A DNA stretch of 64,000 bases from Gammaproteobacteria bacterium. GTDB taxonomy: Bacteria > Pseudomonadota > Gammaproteobacteria > Nitrococcales > Nitrococcaceae. Shown here piece by piece: positions 57,040 through 64,000 of this stretch. Under the pieces are notes generated by a model. The model was not told the origin of the DNA, did not search any database, and saw only the letters and a list, made by a program, of their open reading frames with translations. Position numbers and translations under genes: made by a program. The first letter of the stretch is position 1. The number at the start of each line of letters is the position of its first letter. The stretch is taken from positions 1-64,000 of the forward strand of contig JAUILK010000015.1 of NCBI GenBank assembly GCA_030433275.1. Reading direction: 5' to 3'.

Positions 57040-58443
57040 TCAATCGCTGAGGATTACCTCGCGAGCGGCCGCGAGACCGCGTGTTGTCATCGTCGGCGGG
57101 TTCGAAAGCAATCTGTCGATGACGGAAAGAGCCAGGTCACGGCGTCCTTGCTCATCCGGCAAGCTGTCGGCGATCTCGCCAAGGACCCAGTGATTGTGTG
57201 CGATCCATGCTCGCGCGGCGATTTTCCGTACCTCCTCATCGGCGTCGGCGAAAAGCGGCAAGGAGGTGGTCAACGGGCTTGCTACCTTGAGCAACTGCCG
57301 GGTGATAGCGGGCTTTCCCAGGGCCGCCCAAGCGTTCCGCGCCGCTCTGGGATCGTGCCCGAACTTCTTGCGGAAGGCGCGCGTAAACGGGCTCAAAAAC
57401 GGCCAATCGCCGCCCTTGACGATGCGATCGACGATTTCCTTGGTGCTTGCTCGATCGCCGTCTTTCACCGGGTCGTAGAGTACGTGATCCCTTACAGCGG
57501 CGTGTATGGGGCTTGTCGCATCCGTGGTGGCGCGTGTCGCTTCGGCCAGCGCCGCGGCGGTGACGGGGAAAAGATACGGCGCTCCCAGTCCCAGGCAGTG
57601 AAAGCTTTCGGGGAGTCGGCCGGCTTTGGCGAAGCCGGCCGCAAAGCCCCGGATGATCTGAGCCAACCGCACGTAGCGCCGCGGCACGGGTTGCGCGAGC
57701 CTGATGCTTTTGGTTTCCATGACAAAGAAGTCCGTCGCGCTTGGGTCGCGCGTGATACCGGCGATGCCGACTGCGGCGTGCCGTACTCCCGCCCGGGCGG
57801 CAAGCCTGCCTGCGGAACGCGCCGTGTTGTAATCCATGGCGCTCAAGACCGCGTGCACCCGGATTCCCTTGCAGCGGGTATCGTTGGCGACGCGCTTCCA
57901 GAGCCGTAACGTCCGCCGGTTGCGAGTGTCGAATCGGGAGACTCGCCACCCGGTCGTCTCCCGCTCCAGGTCCAGCGCGATGAGACAAGCCGTTGCAAAA
58001 TCCTCCTGAGCGATGAGATCGGTCGGCATCATCGATAGCTGGGTGGTCAATAGCGCTTCGGCGTCGATGGTTTCCGAAGTTTCGAGGGTATGGTCCAGCA
58101 CCGCCTGGGCGAGTCGTGAAGCCCGGTCCCTCAATGCGCTAGGAACGTCCGTGCCGCGGGGCACATGACCGAGCGCTTTGCGCAGCTGCTTGACCTGCGT
58201 CCGCAATTGTTTTGCCGGTTCGGTGAAATGGTCGATCGTCGCCTCGATCATGGGTTTGGTGCCGTTGTCCGCGAACAGCGGTAGCCCGAGCGTCCGTATC
58301 CTTTCCGCGGCTTTTAGTGCGGCTGGGGTTGCTCGGTGGGATGAAAGCAGGTAGGCGTGCGGTTGAATCGATTCCTTTGCAAACGCGTCGATGGTCTCAT
58401 TTCGCAAATTTGCAACGAATCGCATGATGCACTCTGAATCCAT
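57040..58443 (-). CDS. Uncharacterised protein, TIM-barrel/TGT-like candidate
   Basis: A 467-residue protein I cannot place with certainty. Several segments resemble tRNA-guanine transglycosylase and DpdA-like barrels. LPLFADNGTK (55-64) recalls the ADSGGFQ loop. HAAVGIAGITRDPSATDFFV follows (222-241). FHCLGLGAPYLFP (281-293) resembles the barrel strand before the active site. ATTDATSPIHAAV (305-317) aligns with the DSTSP-type catalytic Asp segment, with D308. If the assignment holds, the protein would act on a base in tRNA or DNA. The C-terminal 100 residues are helical. It runs with two other unknown genes on the same strand. Confidence 0.45.
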   Translation of the reverse strand: MDSECIMRFVANLRNETIDAFAKESIQPHAYLLSSHRATPAALKAAERIRTLGLPLFADNGTKPMIEATIDHFTEPAKQLRTQVKQLRKALGHVPRGTDVPSALRDRASRLAQAVLDHTLETSETIDAEALLTTQLSMMPTDLIAQEDFATACLIALDLERETTGWRVSRFDTRNRRTLRLWKRVANDTRCKGIRVHAVLSAMDYNTARSAGRLAARAGVRHAAVGIAGITRDPSATDFFVMETKSIRLAQPVPRRYVRLAQIIRGFAAGFAKAGRLPESFHCLGLGAPYLFPVTAAALAEATRATTDATSPIHAAVRDHVLYDPVKDGDRASTKEIVDRIVKGGDWPFLSPFTRAFRKKFGHDPRAARNAWAALGKPAITRQLLKVASPLTTSLPLFADADEEVRKIAARAWIAHNHWVLGEIADSLPDEQGRRDLALSVIDRLLSNPPTMTTRGLAAAREVILSD

Positions 58444-58584
58444 TCACGGGACTTGCGCATACAGAGTACACGCAGCCGCTCCACTCGTTCTAGGATTGGG
58501 GTGTGGCGCTGGGTTTCAGTACAAGAATGTCATCCGCACGTGCGGCATTTTGTAAACCCATATTCATCTGGGACGATGCGCGCG

Positions 58585-58890
58585 CTAATCCTCGAAGAAA
58601 TGCTTGATTTTACATGTCAAATAGGCCAAGAACGATTGGCCGGATTTTTCTGCGGCTTCGTCCGAGGCCTGCTGGGCTGCCTCCAATTCGGCCCGAGCCT
58701 CGCCGAGCTGCTCTGATAGACCGGTGCATTCGGGGTCGTTGCTCGGTATGCTCCCCTTGCAATGCAAAGGGATACCGCTCTCTATGAGCCAGACACCTTC
58801 CTCCGCCGCGGAAAGCTGATCACGGGCGTTTTGAAACGCGGCATAGTCTTGTTCGAAAGTGTTGTACAGTTCTTCGCACGGACCGGACAT
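58585..58890 (-). CDS. Small cysteine-containing coiled-coil protein
   Basis: A 101-residue protein with an excellent AAGGAG seven bases before its ATG. It is mostly helical, with heptads over residues 8-30 and 60-85 (LSEQLGEARAELEAAQQASD). Four cysteines (in GPCEELY, LHCKGS, PECTGL and LTCKIK) could pair. No signal peptide is visible and no family is recognised. It lies between two unknown genes and may be part of the same transcript. Confidence 0.6.
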   Translation of the reverse strand: MSGPCEELYNTFEQDYAAFQNARDQLSAAEEGVWLIESGIPLHCKGSIPSNDPECTGLSEQLGEARAELEAAQQASDEAAEKSGQSFLAYLTCKIKHFFED

Positions 58891-58970
58891 TGCCTATCTC
58901 CTTACCCAGCGGACTGGAATCGAGAAGAGATCGTCCTCACAGCTGGTTCGCTGGTCAGGACCGCGGAGGG

Positions 58971-60347
58971 TTACTCCCCTCGATCGATTAGGTCCTTCAT
59001 GAAATCGAGATAAATCAACTCACCTGCTCCTTCGACGCTCGTCTGACGGGAGGGCTCCGCGCTCTGGTGCGGACCGAGCGACCAGTGCATATTGAGCCCG
59101 TTCCGCCACGGTTGATACCAGCGCCTCGCGGATCTAAGAAAAGCGATGCGCCAACTCCTGTCACTGAGATCCGCCAACGAAAGTCTATCCACTTCGATGC
59201 CTGGCGAATCATCCAGTAGTGCAGAGTTCTTGCGGAAAATTCCGCTCAGACGGCAAAAGGCCCCATCAGTCACACCTAGATGGGGTAGGTGCATGAATAG
59301 CGCCGCCGCGCTTGCGCGGGTTTGGCTAGAAGGGTCGAGCAGCTCGATGCGGCTGACCAGTCCACTGCCCCCTGGCCGAATCGCTTCCACCCGCGTTGCA
59401 AAGCCTTCCACCTCAACGAATTCGCCCCCCTCGAGCCGGCCCAGATGGGGGAGTTGGGTATCCTTGCCGTTGGGGAGTTTCGTGTCGAACGCGAGGCCGG
59501 CCGCCTTGTCGTAGAGCTCGAGCACGTCGGCGTCTGGTTCATCCCTGAGCAGGTTCAGGGCAATGCGGTAACTCGCCGCGTGGGCAGCGGTCGCTTCCCG
59601 GGTCAGGGCGCCCGCGCGCATTGCCAGACGGCCCAGGTTTTCGGCGGCGCCGCCTTTTCCCTCTTCGCGGAGCCGTTGCATCGCCACGAAAACCTTGGCC
59701 TGAGGGCGCGCGAGGCGTGGAAGGCTCTGCTCGATGATGCCGGCCAATGCGCAGGCCTCCTCTACCACGTCGTCCGTTGGGGCCCGGGACGTCATCCGGT
59801 GGTAAATCCGGAGCTGGCCGGCGCGGATCAGCGTTTCCACCTCCTCGACGATGCGCTGAAATGCGTTTGTGGTTTCGGTGTGGAAGTGTGCTGCAGACTC
59901 TGGCTGTACCGAGCGGAGCGTGAGGTTGAACGCCGCGTGTACGACACCGAGCAGACCTCGGGACAGACTCACGATCGCCACGTCGTGACCGTGCGGAGGA
60001 AGATGGTCACCCCGTCCGAGCCCTGCTGCCAATCCGTGGTCGTCGGTCCTGGCCGGTTGATCCAAGTATACGGCGAGATCATCATCGATCTCTCTGGCAG
60101 TCCGCTGCCGGCGGGTCGCCATTCTTTCGGTGCCCTGAAAGACGCGTAGTGCCGCGTACCCCAGCCCCATGCTGCGAATTCCCAACAACTCGGTGAGTGG
60201 CCAATCCGAAGCATTGACCGCTTCGCGCAGTGCGGCTGGCGTGTCCAGTAGCTCACGGAGCAAGGAAGCGGTGCAGCTCAATCCGGGTGATCCAGTGAGG
60301 CGGAGGTCGGCGATCCGAGTTGCGATGGCGGTTTGTTGTTGTGTCAC
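58971..60347 (-). CDS. Uncharacterised 458-residue protein
   Basis: I do not recognise this family. The N-terminal two-thirds are helical and rich in charged residues (for example REIDDDLAVYLDQPARTDDH and NAFQRIVEEVETLIRAGQLR). The last third looks beta-rich (GRLEGGEFVEVEGFATRVEA, GGSGLVSRIELLDPSSQTRA) and could be an OB-like or SH3-like domain. It ends in an aromatic segment (RSARRWYQPWRNGLNMHWSL). The GTG at 60347 has GGAGGG seven bases upstream, so it is preferred to the longer open frame reaching 60395. The gene is upstream of the small coiled-coil and TGT-like candidate genes on the same strand. Confidence 0.6.
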   Translation of the reverse strand: MTQQQTAIATRIADLRLTGSPGLSCTASLLRELLDTPAALREAVNASDWPLTELLGIRSMGLGYAALRVFQGTERMATRRQRTAREIDDDLAVYLDQPARTDDHGLAAGLGRGDHLPPHGHDVAIVSLSRGLLGVVHAAFNLTLRSVQPESAAHFHTETTNAFQRIVEEVETLIRAGQLRIYHRMTSRAPTDDVVEEACALAGIIEQSLPRLARPQAKVFVAMQRLREEGKGGAAENLGRLAMRAGALTREATAAHAASYRIALNLLRDEPDADVLELYDKAAGLAFDTKLPNGKDTQLPHLGRLEGGEFVEVEGFATRVEAIRPGGSGLVSRIELLDPSSQTRASAAALFMHLPHLGVTDGAFCRLSGIFRKNSALLDDSPGIEVDRLSLADLSDRSWRIAFLRSARRWYQPWRNGLNMHWSLGPHQSAEPSRQTSVEGAGELIYLDFMKDLIDRGE

Positions 60348-60902
60348 GCTGATTCCCTCCGTTGCGACAGGTACAGGGGTGCGGCGGAACGCCACTGGCT
60401 CGTCGGATTCTTTGGGCGTGGCGCGGAGACGCGGGCCGCCGGCGATAGTACGCTCCCGCGTCTTCGACCCAAGCGCTCCAGCACCGCGCTTGGCTATGAG
60501 CCCTATCCTCGAATTCCAACAACATCATACGTTCGCTTCATTGGGTCATCGGTGCCCAGTCTTGAGGCTTATAGGCAGTATAAACCCCTTTTTGTCCGAC
60601 AGAATCATCTCCTCGCCAGCGCCCGATCGTCGATCTGATCCGCGAAGTACCCTGGGCCGGCATTGTGCCACCCAAATTCACCTCGACCATAGGCCCGCCG
60701 ATGTCACCAGCGCGCGGTGTTTGCTTATTCGGCGCAAATACCCCGTAAAAGCGCGTCAGATCGCCGCTGCGCTGATGTTCGCATGCCGCCCCGGGCTCGA
60801 ATCCGAGTCCGCGCAGCTCAAGAAGAAGCCCGATCGACAGATCGGGGCTCCCGCCCGTAACAGAAATATAGCTATGGGTCGTCAGTTTGACCCGGGCACC
60901 GC
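60348..60902. other. Interval between the protease and the unknown gene
   Basis: About 555 bp. A minus-strand frame is open to 60538 and encodes a protein-like stretch (YISVTGGSPDLSIGLLLELR, RAGDIGGPMVEVNLGGTMPA). Its only early start lies inside the protease gene, so I do not call it a gene. It may be a remnant or may need an unseen start. Confidence 0.3.
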
Positions 60903-63650
60903 TTAGCCCTGCGTTGTCTCGTCCCGGCTGTTGTTGTCTTCCGCACACTCGCTGACGGACTGGTTGCTGTCTACGTCCGCGCGAATCGTGCAGTTGGGGT
61001 CGAAGCAATTGCCGCCGGGTGGGGTCACCACCGTCAGCGACGTATTGTCCCCAGCCTCAAGCCCGCTAGGGACAGGCGAGGTGACCGCTATGGACTGCCT
61101 GGGATCGAAAACCGTACGCAGCTTGAAGGGTCCGGCGTCGGCATTACCTATGTTGGCAATCCCGACACGAACCGAGGTTTTGCAGCTTCCCGTCCCGCTG
61201 GGGCAGCTCACCTTCGGCGTGCCTATGTTACTCACGACCAGGTCCGGGCAGCTGGACGTGGGCGGCTGACGCTTGATCGGACGCTCGCGGATGTCCTCCA
61301 CATCGATACTGATCGTGCCATGCCGGGCAGTCTCGCAACGACAGCACCGGGGCACCTTCGAGCACTGCCCACGAGTCTGGTCACAGCAGCCGTGCTCCCG
61401 CCGGCAATGACGCTTCTTGTCGGAGTGGTGATCGCAGCACTCGACGTCAGCCTTGCAGCGCCTGCTCTCGTGCACCAGGCCGCTGGCGGTATAGACGGCG
61501 GTGACATCCAGGCTCTTGTCACTGCGCAGGACGACGAAGCCCTTGAGATAGGAGGACGGCAGCCCGGTCGGGAATAGTTGCCGACGGATATCGATACAGT
61601 CCACTTCCATCGCCTCGCCCGGGGCCAGTGCGTCCTTGCCCAGCGACAGCACCTCGCCTGGTTCATCGCCATCCGGCGGGAACGTCAGGGACAACGTCTT
61701 GCTGAACCTTGCCGTGCTGTCGTTCGCGTTGAGGACGTTGATCGCGGTGGCGTAACGTCCCGGAGCCAACCGCATCCCGGCCGCATCCTTCTGCAGGCCG
61801 CATACCACCTTGGCTGAATACCGGTACCTGGGTTCGGCCTCGTCACACACGCCGTTCCGATTCCGGTCCGTGCAGGCACCGCTCGAGATGTCGATCGCAT
61901 CGTCGATGCCATTCCCGTTGAGGTCCGGAGTCACCCCAGAGAGCTGCGCGAAGATGCGCGACTTTAGAGGTCCGACCACGAACCGCTGCAGATCTCGGTC
62001 GAAATATCTGGCATCGGGATCGGTCAGCGTCGCTTCGAGGTAGACGCGGGCTGCCGGGAACAGCCCTAGAATGTGACCTTTCCGGCAGTATTCCATGCGA
62101 TTGGGCGCAATCGCATCGGGAATGGGCGGCGGCGTGATCAGACCGCATTCGGCCGGGGGTTTGGCGATGAAGTCCACGGCACGTTTCTCTGCCAAGCTGC
62201 CGACGGTTACATCCGTCGTGTCGACGACCGTGAACGTGTCCTGGTCTGTTCCGCGGACAGCCCACGGCTCTACTGGGCGGCCATCGAAACCCTTCAGCTC
62301 ACCCCCGGGCACCATCTCATTGATGTCTACGGTCCGTGGCAGGTAACGCACCACGAAGTCGGATAGAATCAGTGGTCCGTTCTCCGGGTCCGGGTTGGAG
62401 AAGGTGACGTGGAAGCCGCCCGTTGCCGGATCGAAGGATCCCCCGGTCGTGTACCCAACCACTCGCGGCTTGAGTTCCATGGGCGACCCACCTGCGGTGA
62501 ACTCGACGTCGCGGACGATGTAGTCCGTCGTCAGTCCCACGCCGACGTGGAACTCCTCGCCGGCAGGGATCTGACCATCGGCGCCGTTGTCCCAGGACTT
62601 CGCATCGGTGAAAGTGATGATGAAGCGATCGTAGTTGTCACCCTTGAAGGTCTCGGAACCATCCCCGCTGATGCTCACATCCCCCCAGGGACTGAGGCCG
62701 CCCGTATACATCGATCCCTTAGTCGGCGTACCGTCGGCCGGCCTTACCAGCACGGTGATCCGGAAGCCATCCGCCGTGCTGTCGTTCGGGTTGATGAAAT
62801 CCCAGTTGCTGACGGTCTGCTCGTAGAGGCCGAGATTTCGCGCCAGGATTTCAAAGCTGGTGTTGCTGAAGTGCCTGTCCTGCGCCCGGTCCTCACCCGA
62901 GGGCGTGGACATCAGGTGATTGGATTCCTCGTCTTCGGATCCCACCGGGGCGGCGTCCGGGTGATCGGGGCCGTAATTGTGGCCGCCCTCATGGCTGATC
63001 GTACCGCCGATGGCGTTGGCCCAGCGTGCGAGGGTGGAGTTGGCGCCGTTCAGTGCTCCACCGGAGCCACCGAATGAGCTCTCGAAACTCCCCGCCCAGA
63101 CCCTCGCGTAGTCCATCTCGTTGTCGTCGAAGTCGTCGAAGGCCTGGGCGATGCCGAACAGGTCGGGATTGGTGTCGGACCCGATACCGATGACTTGCCA
63201 GCGCGGATCGCTCGGCAGGGGATCCGTGGTGCCATTGGCACTCGTTGTCTGCTTCACTTGTACGTCGAACTCGCAGTAGTCGGTCCTCACCCGCTCGGTG
63301 ATTGCGTTGCGCAATTGCGTGGTGCTGCCGATCCCCGGGTCGAGGTCATTGATATCGAAGGGCGCCAGCGGTGAAGTGGAGACATCCCACCCGCCGGGAT
63401 CGTCCGGAAAATCGCTGTCCGTCGCGGTGGGGAAGTAGAGGTACAGCACACTGCCCGCACCGGGGCGATTCGCCTGGCAGTCCACGACTGCAGCCCGCGG
63501 GGACGATACGATCGACAAGCTGATCAGTAGACCTGCCAAGATGGTTGGCAGAGGACCGAATCTCGGGGGCGCGGTTTCGTGCTCGCGCCGGCCATCATCG
63601 GCCGCAGATCGCGTGATGACGGGACCTTCCTGGTAATTTTGCTCTTGCAT
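60903..63650 (-). CDS. Secreted metzincin-like zinc metalloprotease with CARDB-like end
   Basis: A 915-residue exported protein. A 30-residue polar N terminus precedes a signal segment (LPTILAGLLISLSIVSSPRA). The zinc site HEGGHNYGPDH at 220-230 fits HExxHxxGxxH, with ligands H220, H224 and H230 and catalytic E221. ESNHLMSTPSG downstream could be the Met-turn. A calcium-loop-like DLNGNGIDDAID and DRNRNGVCDEAE occur in the middle. A cysteine/histidine-rich stretch (CKADVECCDHHSDKKRHC) follows. The C terminus looks like a CARDB/Ig-like repeat (CPDLVVSNIGTPKVSC onward). ATG 63650 is preceded by GGGAG; the frame opens earlier, at 63743. Confidence 0.75.
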   Translation of the reverse strand: MQEQNYQEGPVITRSAADDGRREHETAPPRFGPLPTILAGLLISLSIVSSPRAAVVDCQANRPGAGSVLYLYFPTATDSDFPDDPGGWDVSTSPLAPFDINDLDPGIGSTTQLRNAITERVRTDYCEFDVQVKQTTSANGTTDPLPSDPRWQVIGIGSDTNPDLFGIAQAFDDFDDNEMDYARVWAGSFESSFGGSGGALNGANSTLARWANAIGGTISHEGGHNYGPDHPDAAPVGSEDEESNHLMSTPSGEDRAQDRHFSNTSFEILARNLGLYEQTVSNWDFINPNDSTADGFRITVLVRPADGTPTKGSMYTGGLSPWGDVSISGDGSETFKGDNYDRFIITFTDAKSWDNGADGQIPAGEEFHVGVGLTTDYIVRDVEFTAGGSPMELKPRVVGYTTGGSFDPATGGFHVTFSNPDPENGPLILSDFVVRYLPRTVDINEMVPGGELKGFDGRPVEPWAVRGTDQDTFTVVDTTDVTVGSLAEKRAVDFIAKPPAECGLITPPPIPDAIAPNRMEYCRKGHILGLFPAARVYLEATLTDPDARYFDRDLQRFVVGPLKSRIFAQLSGVTPDLNGNGIDDAIDISSGACTDRNRNGVCDEAEPRYRYSAKVVCGLQKDAAGMRLAPGRYATAINVLNANDSTARFSKTLSLTFPPDGDEPGEVLSLGKDALAPGEAMEVDCIDIRRQLFPTGLPSSYLKGFVVLRSDKSLDVTAVYTASGLVHESRRCKADVECCDHHSDKKRHCRREHGCCDQTRGQCSKVPRCCRCETARHGTISIDVEDIRERPIKRQPPTSSCPDLVVSNIGTPKVSCPSGTGSCKTSVRVGIANIGNADAGPFKLRTVFDPRQSIAVTSPVPSGLEAGDNTSLTVVTPPGGNCFDPNCTIRADVDSNQSVSECAEDNNSRDETTQG

Positions 63651-63766
63651 GGCAGTACTCCCTGATTGGAACGTGATGGTCCATGCTTCTTGCCCAGGTA
63701 TTTCTGCTCGACTCTCCTTGTATCCCCGCGTTTTCTCGCTCACTCACTCGCATACGGTGGGGCCGT

Positions 63767-64000
63767 CTACTCATCTCCCTCGGTGTCACCTGATCTTGAC
63801 GACGCCAGATAGCGATGCAACGCAGATCTCGCCCGATAGGATGCAAGCTCACGGTCGGTGCATTCGCGTGCCGGTTCTTCGATGCCTTTGGCAGCTGCTT
63901 GCTGCGGCGAACCGAAGCAACGTAGGTAACCCTTCAGCGCCGATGTGAACGTATCCAGATCGAAGCGATAGCCATAAAGTTCACCGCCATCGACCTTGAA
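63767..64000 (-). CDS. C-terminal part of an unidentified protein (cut by window edge)
   Basis: The frame is open from the window end to TAG at 63767-63769 and gives 77 residues ending SSRSGDTEGDE. It begins FKVDGGELYGYRFDLDTFTS and continues with a helical region. I recognise no family. It runs on the same strand as the metalloprotease, 117 bp upstream of its start. Confidence 0.5.
   Translation of the reverse strand, partial: FKVDGGELYGYRFDLDTFTSALKGYLRCFGSPQQAAAKGIEEPARECTDRELASYRARSALHRYLASSRSGDTEGDE

Noticed and set aside
56995-57909. Plus-strand open frame opposite the TGT-like candidate
   Set aside because: No family features; the minus-strand frame is longer and shows conserved-looking segments.
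60538-61008. 156-codon minus-strand open frame overlapping the protease 3' end
   Set aside because: Its start lies inside the protease gene in another frame, without a ribosome-binding site or known domain.
62409-63077. Plus-strand open frame inside the metalloprotease gene
   Set aside because: The protease signature, signal segment and repeats are on the minus strand.

Overview
The window looks like chromosome from a moderately GC-rich gammaproteobacterium. The best evidence is the block at 12.3-25.1 kb. On the minus strand it carries zapA, the 6S RNA gene ssrS and ygfA. Divergent from these, on the plus strand, it carries ygfB, pepP, ubiH, a second UbiH-family hydroxylase, gcvT, gcvH and gcvP. 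This is the E. coli order, but with a split GcvP and a thiol peroxidase inside the gcv operon, and the lgt-thyA pair also fits. A Chromatiales/Ectothiorhodospiraceae-like host is plausible, but nothing here fixes the genus.

Layout. (1) 1-5.9 kb is accessory: a GNAT acetyltransferase fragment, a REP-like palindrome, then one 1702-residue gene joining an SF1 helicase, a Vsr-like nuclease and a GreA/GreB-like domain. This gene lies between two perfect 30-bp direct repeats that reproduce the last nine codons and stop of thyA, so it looks like a small integrated island. (2) 5.9-26.3 kb is housekeeping: thyA, lgt, an SH3-domain envelope protein, argE-argA, a Bax-like glucosaminidase, an EVE-domain protein, ygfA, 6S RNA, a small membrane protein, hemD, zapA and a short coiled-coil protein, then the ygfB-pepP-ubi-gcv operon and a PfkB kinase. 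(3) 26.3-35.2 kb holds an HDOD gene and a glycogen cluster (glgP, glgC, pgm, glgA) preceded by a decayed glgX 3' piece. The cluster is bordered by two near-identical 23-bp sequences. (4) 35.4-39.1 kb holds a YyaL-type thioredoxin-domain protein, ampD and ampE. (5) 39.4-56.8 kb is a mosaic accessory region. It has surface-polysaccharide genes (two GT4 glycosyltransferases, a frameshifted methyltransferase, glf, a COG5610-like HAD protein, an AT-rich glycosyltransferase-like gene and an AT-rich sulfotransferase), a polyphosphate-glucokinase-like gene, an IS630 copy, and five toxin-antitoxin modules. Two modules are intact in sequence (vapBC and an antitoxin/PIN pair); three are damaged (higA, an AbrB-linked vapC, parE). 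(6) 56-64 kb holds poorly known genes: a membrane-anchored protein with two PLAT-like domains, a TIM-barrel/TGT-like candidate, two unrecognised proteins, a secreted metzincin-like metalloprotease with a CARDB-like end, and the 3' end of another gene.

Functionally, GlgC makes ADP-glucose, GlgA polymerises it, GlgP degrades glycogen, and Pgm links glucose-1-P and glucose-6-P. The polyphosphate-glucokinase-like protein 10 kb away could feed the same pool. GcvT, GcvH and GcvPA/PB form the glycine cleavage system, lacking only dihydrolipoamide dehydrogenase. ArgA and ArgE are the first step and the deacetylation step of linear arginine synthesis. AmpD, AmpE and the Bax-like protein belong to murein turnover.

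The best candidates for something undescribed are the thyA-integrated helicase-nuclease-Gre gene with a G9 tract in its ribosome-binding region, and the uncharacterised genes of the last 8 kb.
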